5,653 nt of DNA, from contig CAKVCJ010000140.1 in the NCBI GenBank assembly GCA_934725655.1, forward strand, positions 1 through 5,653. The letters run 5' to 3'. Numbering within the stretch: the stretch's first letter is position 1; each line of letters opens with the position of its first letter. A program made the position numbers and the translations under genes. The notes beneath the pieces were generated by a model. It was not told the origin of the DNA and made no database searches. It saw nothing but the letters and a program-made list of their open reading frames with translations. Shown here in pieces: positions 1 to 4,151 of the stretch. The DNA comes from an uncultured Brachyspira sp. GTDB taxonomy: Bacteria > Spirochaetota > Brachyspiria > Brachyspirales > Brachyspiraceae.

Positions 1-853
1 TTAATGCTGCTATCAATATAATAAAAGATAATATTAAACCAAGCATAAGCTTTTCTGTATGAAGTGCCTGAAAAAAATTCCTGTCAAAAAGCATCCAAGG
101 CATAACATTATAAAATTGCTTTAATGATAAATCTATATCTTTTGCAACCTTATCGGCATTAAAGAAATTATTTATTTTTACGGCTACTCCTGTTACTCCG
201 CCTTCATATCCAAGCATTGACTGCCCTGTTTTTAGAGGCACTATCACCATTTTACTGTCATATTCATAATAACCTGTTTTGTATATTCCCTTTATTGTAA
301 AAGTTGTCTTTTGGGGCCTAAAGCCTTTTTCAAAACTTCCAGAAGCAGAAACTATATCAATAGTGTCCCCTACAGATAAAGCATAATCGTCTGCCATCTC
401 AGAGCCTATTAAAGCGTCATTAGTTCCTAAATTTTTATTGTCTCCCTCAATAAACTTAAAGTATTTAATAAAATCCCTATCTTTTGTAAATATATCATCT
501 TCAAATGAACGAACTGTAATAAGCGTTGTAAAAGTATATGTACGCATTATTGAAGGCAAAACTATATAAGGATAAATACTTGTTATCTCTTTATTGTCTT
601 TAATATTATCTACAACATACTCATAGTTTAAAAGCGGCTGGTCCCCATAGGCACTGATATTTATATGAGCCCTCATTCCAAGTATTTTATCTCTTATATC
701 ATCTTGAAAGCCGTTCATAACAGACAAAACCGTAATCATTACCATATCACCCACAAGTATTCCGAGTATGCATATCACTGTAATTATAGAAACAAATGAA
801 AACTTCTTTTTAGCTTTTAGGTATCTTACACCCAACATTAATTCTAATCTCAA
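1..853 (-). CDS. lolC: Lipoprotein-releasing ABC transporter permease LolC/LolE, N-terminal part (partial at window edge)
   Basis: This is the inner-membrane permease of the Lol system, which extracts lipoproteins from the inner membrane and hands them to a periplasmic carrier using energy from LolD. The window holds 284 residues; family members are usually about 400, so the C-terminal membrane helices lie beyond position 1. Seen directly: a start RLELMLGVRYLKAKKK, a first membrane helix at about residues 19-41, the strong family signature VLSVMNGFQDDIRDKILGM near residues 39-57, a large periplasmic domain, then FFQALHTEKLMLGL leading into helix 2 at about 269-284. I chose the TTG at 851-853: GGAG lies 8 nt upstream, a consensus promoter sits just before it, and LolC/E proteins normally begin with a short MxxE...RYL segment that the internal ATG (836-838) would remove. 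LolC and LolE cannot be told apart here. The segment aligned with the E. coli LolC hook (YEGGVTG) lacks its proline. Confidence 0.9.
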   Translation of the reverse strand, partial: MRLELMLGVRYLKAKKKFSFVSIITVICILGILVGDMVMITVLSVMNGFQDDIRDKILGMRAHINISAYGDQPLLNYEYVVDNIKDNKEITSIYPYIVLPSIMRTYTFTTLITVRSFEDDIFTKDRDFIKYFKFIEGDNKNLGTNDALIGSEMADDYALSVGDTIDIVSASGSFEKGFRPQKTTFTIKGIYKTGYYEYDSKMVIVPLKTGQSMLGYEGGVTGVAVKINNFFNADKVAKDIDLSLKQFYNVMPWMLFDRNFFQALHTEKLMLGLILSFIILIAAL

Positions 854-861
854 AAGAAAAC

Positions 862-865
862 TCCA
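862..865 (-). promoter_or_regulatory. Ribosome binding site deciding the TTG start of lolC
   Basis: On the minus strand GGAG is followed by 8 nt and then TTG (853-851). The nearest ATG (838-836) has no purine-rich sequence at a suitable distance. This makes the UUG codon the better start. Confidence 0.7.
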
Positions 866-896
866 AAAAATTAAAAGTAATTTAACTGATGATTTA

Positions 897-925
897 ATTA
901 TACTGAAAATTTTTAACTTTGTCAA
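897..925 (-). promoter_or_regulatory. Consensus sigma-70 promoter for the lolC gene
   Basis: The minus strand reads TTGACA (925-920), exactly 17 nt, then TATAAT (902-897). Both hexamers are perfect consensus with the optimal spacer. Transcription would start near 890, leaving a leader of about 37 nt that contains the GGAG site. It implies strong, housekeeping-type expression of lolC independent of the gene further upstream. Confidence 0.8.
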
Positions 926-950
926 AAAATCTATTTTAAGTTTTTTGTTT

Positions 951-1050
951 GTGGTGGCTTTGCCCCCTGCGAAGCGTGCCCAGAGGGTACACACCCCCAC
1001 TTCTTTTGCGACCAAGGGGAGTGCCGGCGGCGTGACCCAAAGAAGCAAAA
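951..1050. repeat. GC-rich intergenic repeat, copy 1
   Basis: By my count 62 of these 100 bases are G or C, inside flanks of roughly 15-25 percent. Module A is GCGAAGCGTGCCC (969-981) followed by AGAGGGTA. Module B is GCGACCAAGG (1008-1017) followed by GGAGTGCC. Both recur in the same order and orientation in the block at 1141-1240. CTTCTTT (1000-1006) can pair with AAAGAAG (1039-1045) around a GC-rich loop containing GCCGGC, so a hairpin is possible. Small open frames across it look incidental. It resembles interspersed repeats I associate with Brachyspira genomes, from memory only. Confidence 0.7.
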
Positions 1051-1140
1051 AGACTGCATTTTAATAAAGTATTACTTATATATATCAAAATACAATATAT
1101 TGTTTATATATTATCTAAATATAAAGCTAAAAACTTGCAC

Positions 1141-1240
1141 TTTCGCGAAGCGTGCCCGAAGGGTAAAAAACTTTGGCGAAGCCCGCAAAGCGACCGAAGG
1201 AAGTACCTTTAGGTATGGGTGCGAAGGCTGGAAAAAGTTG
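1141..1240. repeat. GC-rich intergenic repeat, copy 2
   Basis: Here 52 of 100 bases are G or C, in an AT-rich setting. It carries module A, GCGAAGCGTGCCC (1145-1157), then GAAGGGTA, and module B, GCGACCGAAGG (1190-1200), then AAGTACC. The hexamer GCGAAG occurs three times (1145, 1176, 1221). Small dyads include the palindrome TTCGCGAA (1142-1149), CCC-GAA-GGG (1155-1163) and TACC-TTTA-GGTA (1204-1215). It is a diverged, same-orientation relative of copy 1. No coding function is evident. Confidence 0.7.
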
Positions 1241-1421
1241 ATAAAATATATATAAAAATAACATAGTTCTTTAGATATATAAATAATAATTTTTAAGCTA
1301 TATTATATAACCATTTAAAATATATCAGCATAATACCTAATATAACAAATAAAACAAAAAGAATATAATAAAATTTTAAAATTGCATTAAAACTATATAA
1401 TATTTAAATCATTACACTTTT
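1241..1421. other. AT-rich spacer with no recognisable gene
   Basis: Between repeat copy 2 and the stop codon at 1422 the DNA is almost entirely A and T. I see no open frame with a ribosome site, no RNA gene and no convincing GC-stemmed terminator for the minus-strand gene that ends at 1422. Confidence 0.6.
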
Positions 1422-2462
1422 TTATTCTTTTGAATAATCATCAAGCTCCTTACATAAACTCACAAAATCTTCATAAACAGTTATAGACTGCAAATATCTT
1501 AAATCTATCATAAGCCCAGAATCTATATGCTTGAAAAACTCCACATCCCATAACTCTGTCTCAATAAATCCCTTTTTATAATCATATTTATAATACTCAA
1601 ACTTATAATAAAATGTTCTAAAATATTTTACTTTGGCAAAACATAATTTATATATTCTAAATATTATTCCAATAGTATCATTAGTATTAAAAAACTTATC
1701 TGTAAAAATTAAAGCTTTATGCGAGTTTTCTTTTTCTTGATACCACTTATCATTCTCTTTTATTAAGACATATTTTTTTATTATATTTTCTTTATCAAGA
1801 GAATATAGAGAATTATAATTATAATCATATCTTACCGTTTTATTATTAAAATCTATATCTTCGCATATTATATAAAATGTTTTATTATCTGTATGTATAT
1901 TTATTTTTATATTTGAATCATTATAATTTTCATCTGCCCTAAAAACATCATACTCTGAAGGGCAGGCATTAAAATGTGTATCACATTCTATATGTATTAC
2001 ATTTTTAAATATTATCTCTATATCATGGTAACAAGATAAATCATTACTGCCAACTATATGCAAATCTGTTTTATAATCGTTAATCATAAAATCTAACCAC
2101 ATATTGTCTTTAATTGACTCGTTAATTTTTTTTAATTTATTTTTTGCTTCTATAATATTAATATTATTTATATAATCATAAAATTCACTTTCTAAATATA
2201 TAATATTATTAAAAGCTAATTTGTTTTGATGATTAATTATTTTAATATTTATATTATTTTCTTTGTCAAAAAATAATTCATATTGAAAAGCATCATTGGA
2301 TATTATTATTTTATCATTTTCTTCAGAAATATCAGATTTATTATTACATCTTTCTCTAATATGTTTTACTAATTTATATAATATATTCTTATTACTTTCT
2401 TTTGAATTATGAGATATATTTATGATTTTATTATTATTATCAAAGAAGAGTATTTTATACAT
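1422..2462 (-). CDS. Hypothetical protein of 346 residues, soluble, unknown function
   Basis: I do not recognise a family. The protein has no signal peptide and no membrane helix, so it is probably cytoplasmic. It is rich in Asn, Ile, Lys, Asp and Tyr, and the gene is visibly more AT-rich than its neighbours. The most structured-looking part is about residues 121-180, with MWLDFMINDY, LHIVGSNDLSCYHDIEIIF and a Cys/His cluster (C160, H163, C167). The C-terminal third is aromatic-rich (YYKFEYYKYDY near 285-295) and ends in an acidic amphipathic stretch. The start is supported by AGGG (2475-2472) 9 nt before the ATG. A TATAAT (2501-2496) lies upstream with only a poor -35. The gene is monocistronic, divergent from the sigma operon. 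The middle part loosely recalls small immunity-type proteins, but I would not assign that. It is a real gene judging by its length in such AT-rich DNA. Confidence 0.75.
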   Translation of the reverse strand: MYKILFFDNNNKIINISHNSKESNKNILYKLVKHIRERCNNKSDISEENDKIIISNDAFQYELFFDKENNINIKIINHQNKLAFNNIIYLESEFYDYINNINIIEAKNKLKKINESIKDNMWLDFMINDYKTDLHIVGSNDLSCYHDIEIIFKNVIHIECDTHFNACPSEYDVFRADENYNDSNIKINIHTDNKTFYIICEDIDFNNKTVRYDYNYNSLYSLDKENIIKKYVLIKENDKWYQEKENSHKALIFTDKFFNTNDTIGIIFRIYKLCFAKVKYFRTFYYKFEYYKYDYKKGFIETELWDVEFFKHIDSGLMIDLRYLQSITVYEDFVSLCKELDDYSKE

Positions 2463-2518
2463 ATATGATAACCCTAATATTTTAATTACATATTTATTAT
2501 ATATAAAAATAGTATTTA

Positions 2519-2547
2519 TTGAAATAGGTTTTTTATGTAATTTTAAT
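2519..2547 (+). promoter_or_regulatory. Possible sigma-70 promoter upstream of the sigma operon
   Basis: TTGAAA (2519-2524), 17 nt, then TTTAAT (2542-2547) gives 5/6 matches at each hexamer. The -10 lies within a perfect 14-nt palindrome, ATTTTAATTAAAAT (2540-2553). It could supply basal transcription alongside the ECF promoter. In DNA this AT-rich, chance matches are common. Confidence 0.3.
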
Positions 2548-2598
2548 TAAAATATTTTGTAAATAACCTAAAATAATATAAAATACATATAAAAATTG

Positions 2599-2624
2599 GG
2601 AACTTTTTTCGATATATATTCGTC
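2599..2624 (+). promoter_or_regulatory. ECF sigma-type promoter of the spy-like/sigma/anti-sigma operon
   Basis: GGAAC (2599-2603; extended GGGAACTT), 17 nt, then CGTC (2621-2624). GGAAC-type -35 elements and CGTC-type -10 elements at this spacing are typical of ECF (group 4) sigma factors such as RpoE and SigW. These few GC bases stand out in an AT-rich intergenic region, 54 nt before the first gene of an operon that itself encodes an ECF sigma. Autoregulation is therefore the natural reading. Transcription would begin near 2631. Confidence 0.7.
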
Positions 2625-2677
2625 TAATATTTTGTAATAAAAAGAGATATATTTGATTAAAGAGGTTTAGTTAGTAC

Positions 2678-3124
2678 ATGAAAAGAAGCTTTACATTATT
2701 ATTTATATTATTATTTTCATCACTCCTTATTGCTCAGCCTCCTGCTCCTGGTCATGGGAGAGGAATGATGAGAGGCAGAGGGATGCATAGGGGGGCTGAT
2801 AAATTAGGGCCTGATGCATTGCGTTTTTTACAAATGGCAGGTATCGTATTAACTGAAGAGCAAACAAAAAAAGTTTATGATATAGCTATTAAATTTGTTA
2901 AAGAAGAAGAGAGTATTAGGTTGGAAATAGAAAAAATAGACTATAATATAAGAGAAGAACTAATTAAGGATAATCCAGACAGAAATATGCTAAAAAATCT
3001 TATTAAATCTAAAAAAGATTATGAGGCGGAGAGAGATTATTTGAAAATGGTTCGGGATTTAGATATAATAAATGTATTAACACCTCAGCAAAGATCTCAG
3101 CTTCACAATTGCAAAATGAGGTAA
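2678..3124 (+). CDS. Secreted Spy/CpxP-like periplasmic protein with LTxxQ motifs
   Basis: The 148-residue product has a clear signal peptide (MKR, then a hydrophobic core, probable cleavage after Ala19). The mature start is rich in Gly, Arg, Met and His (H26, M30, M31, M36, H37), which suggests metal binding or a flexible tail. The rest is helical and charged, with the two LTxxQ motifs of the Spy/CpxP family: LTEEQ at 58-62 and LTPQQ at 134-138. C145 and H143 lie near the C-terminus. Family members are periplasmic chaperones or stress sensors (Spy, CpxP), and related proteins such as CnrX sense metals beside ECF sigma/anti-sigma pairs. Being first in this operon, it may act as sensor, as feedback chaperone, or both; that is inference. 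AAAGAGG (2659-2665) lies 12 nt before the ATG, a rather long spacing. Only 9 nt separate its stop from the sigma gene. Confidence 0.85.
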   Translation: MKRSFTLLFILLFSSLLIAQPPAPGHGRGMMRGRGMHRGADKLGPDALRFLQMAGIVLTEEQTKKVYDIAIKFVKEEESIRLEIEKIDYNIREELIKDNPDRNMLKNLIKSKKDYEAERDYLKMVRDLDIINVLTPQQRSQLHNCKMR

Positions 3125-3133
3125 TTATTTTTT

Positions 3134-3688
3134 ATGAGTGGTGTAGAGATGGCGTTTGATGAAAATAATTTTTTAGAAGCCTTTAAAAAGGGAGATGAAG
3201 CTGCTTTCAAAGAGCTTATGGAGGCTTATAAAAAACCTTTAATTAATTTAGTATATTCTCTTATATCTAATTATGATGAGGCAGAAGAGATTGTACAGGA
3301 TGTTTTTGTTAGCTTTTACATAAAGAGAGAAAGTTTTGAGGGGAGATCTAAAATTTATACTTGGCTTTATAGGGTTTCTTTTAATAGGGCTGTTGACCAT
3401 ATAAGAGAGAGAGAGAGAGAGAAAAGATACAGACTTAAAGAATATAGAAATGCTCAGATGCAAGATGCTCATGATAATGATAGTATAAATAAAATCATCA
3501 TAGCTGAGAGTTTATCTAAGCTCGAAGATGATTTTAGAATACCTCTTATGATGGCAGAATATGAGAATTATTCTTATACTGAGATATCTGAGAAATTGGA
3601 CTTGCCTGTTAATACCGTAAGAACAAGGATATTTAGGGCAAGAAAGAAATTATTAGAAATAATAAAAAAAATGGGGGTAACTTTATGA
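3134..3688 (+). CDS. ECF (group 4) RNA polymerase sigma factor
   Basis: At 184 residues this has the usual size of an ECF sigma, with region 2 and region 4 only. Region 2 spans about residues 20-92 and includes the core-binding/-10 signature DEAEEIVQDVFVSFY (48-62) and the WLYRVSFNRAVDHIR segment. Region 4 spans about 120-178, with the helix-turn-helix YTEISEKLDLPVNTVRTRIFRARKKL that reads the -35 element. The linker carries an RERERE run encoded by an (AG)9 tract. GAGG (3118-3121) overlaps the end of the preceding gene and is 12 nt from the ATG at 3134. A second ATG at 3149 (MAFDENN) is an alternative start with a weaker site. The stop overlaps the anti-sigma start as ATGA, so translation is probably coupled. 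It likely drives its own operon from the promoter at 2599-2624. The subfamily is not determined. Confidence 0.95.
   Translation: MSGVEMAFDENNFLEAFKKGDEAAFKELMEAYKKPLINLVYSLISNYDEAEEIVQDVFVSFYIKRESFEGRSKIYTWLYRVSFNRAVDHIREREREKRYRLKEYRNAQMQDAHDNDSINKIIIAESLSKLEDDFRIPLMMAEYENYSYTEISEKLDLPVNTVRTRIFRARKKLLEIIKKMGVTL
3404..3421 (+). repeat. (AG)9 simple sequence repeat inside the sigma gene
   Basis: Nine uninterrupted AG units encode Arg-Glu-Arg-Glu-Arg-Glu (residues 91-96), between sigma regions 2 and 4. Loss of one unit would give a TAA at original positions 3436-3438. Gain of one unit would give a TAA at 3486-3488. Either product lacks region 4. Dinucleotide tracts of this length are known slippage sites in other bacteria. 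Confidence 0.9.
3664..3671 (+). other. A8 run with an in-frame A AAA AAA slippery heptamer near the sigma stop
   Basis: Sigma codons here read ATA AAA AAA ATG GGG, which places A_AAA_AAA exactly in the phase required for a -1 slip. The -1 frame is the anti-sigma frame and is open through its ATG at 3685, so a slip would yield a sigma/anti-sigma fusion. No clear stimulatory stem-loop was found. A-runs are common in DNA this AT-rich, so recoding is only a possibility. Confidence 0.35.
3673..3677 (+). promoter_or_regulatory. Ribosome binding site of the anti-sigma gene
   Basis: GGGGG lies inside the end of the sigma gene, 7 nt before the ATG at 3685. It supports that start and independent initiation in addition to coupling through the ATGA overlap. 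Confidence 0.6.
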
Positions 3689-4149
3689 ACAACACACATG
3701 AGTATTACGAAATGCTTGTCAGCAGATATAAAGATAATGATTTAAATGATGAAGAAATAGCAGAAATGGAAAAACATTTGCATGAATGTGCTGAATGCAG
3801 AAAGTTTAAAGAAGAAATTTTTGCTATGTCATCTATTTTAACTGGGAAGATGCCTATAGAAGTAAACAATACCAAAAAGAAATTTAAATTTGTACCATAT
3901 ATTGCTTCTATAGCAGCCATGCTTTTAATATTCGTTGGAGTAGGAATAGTTATTAATAACAATAATAATTCTATAGATTCTCAAATAACAGCTTCAACAA
4001 CTGTTTTAGAAGAAGAGAATATCTACAGCGACGATGTTTACAGTGATTATGCACTTTTATCTACATACTTTGATTATGCTGAAGAAAATCAAAGCAGCGA
4101 AGAAGATAGCATAACAGTATTATCAGCTTATATGGCTTATATGGAATAA
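3685..4149 (+). CDS. Membrane-anchored zinc-finger (ZAS) anti-sigma factor
   Basis: This 154-residue protein is the probable inhibitor of the sigma factor encoded just upstream. The cytoplasmic N-terminus (1-66) holds the ZAS motif HxxxCxxC at H31, C35 and C38 (HLHECAEC). H5 is a candidate fourth zinc ligand, a spacing like that of ChrR. One membrane helix follows at about 69-90 (VPYIASIAAMLLIFVGVGIVI), after a Lys-rich stretch, giving N-in/C-out topology. The external part (91-154) is short, begins with an Asn run, and is rich in Asp, Glu, Ser and Tyr with no cysteines. It could be the site that meets the Spy-like protein or an intramembrane-proteolysis trigger; that is inference. The start overlaps the sigma stop by 4 nt (ATGA). 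The gene ends 2 bp before the stop of the convergent Nudix-kinase gene, with no terminator visible in between. Confidence 0.9.
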   Translation: MNNTHEYYEMLVSRYKDNDLNDEEIAEMEKHLHECAECRKFKEEIFAMSSILTGKMPIEVNNTKKKFKFVPYIASIAAMLLIFVGVGIVINNNNNSIDSQITASTTVLEEENIYSDDVYSDYALLSTYFDYAEENQSSEEDSITVLSAYMAYME

Positions 4150-4151
4150 AC

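Noticed and set aside
1000..1050. Rho-independent terminator in repeat copy 1
   Set aside because: The 7-bp CTTCTTT/AAAGAAG stem has a 32-nt loop and is not followed by a clean U-run on either strand.
768..1064. Plus-strand open frame of 98 codons
   Set aside because: Its first part is antisense to the lolC start and its second part runs through GC-rich repeat copy 1. There is no ribosome site and the composition is that of a repeat.
951..1240. CRISPR array
   Set aside because: Only two diverged module pairs with no regular short repeats and spacers, and no cas genes nearby.
2540..2553. 14-nt AT palindrome as a repressor operator
   Set aside because: Perfect AT-only palindromes arise easily in DNA this AT-rich, and nothing links it to a regulator.
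3248..3472. Minus-strand open frame opposite the sigma gene
   Set aside because: It is a shadow of a well-supported ECF sigma gene and is biased Ser/Ile/Leu composition from the antisense strand.
3705..3962. Minus-strand open frame opposite the anti-sigma gene
   Set aside because: It is a shadow of the zinc-finger anti-sigma gene, with no start signals of its own.
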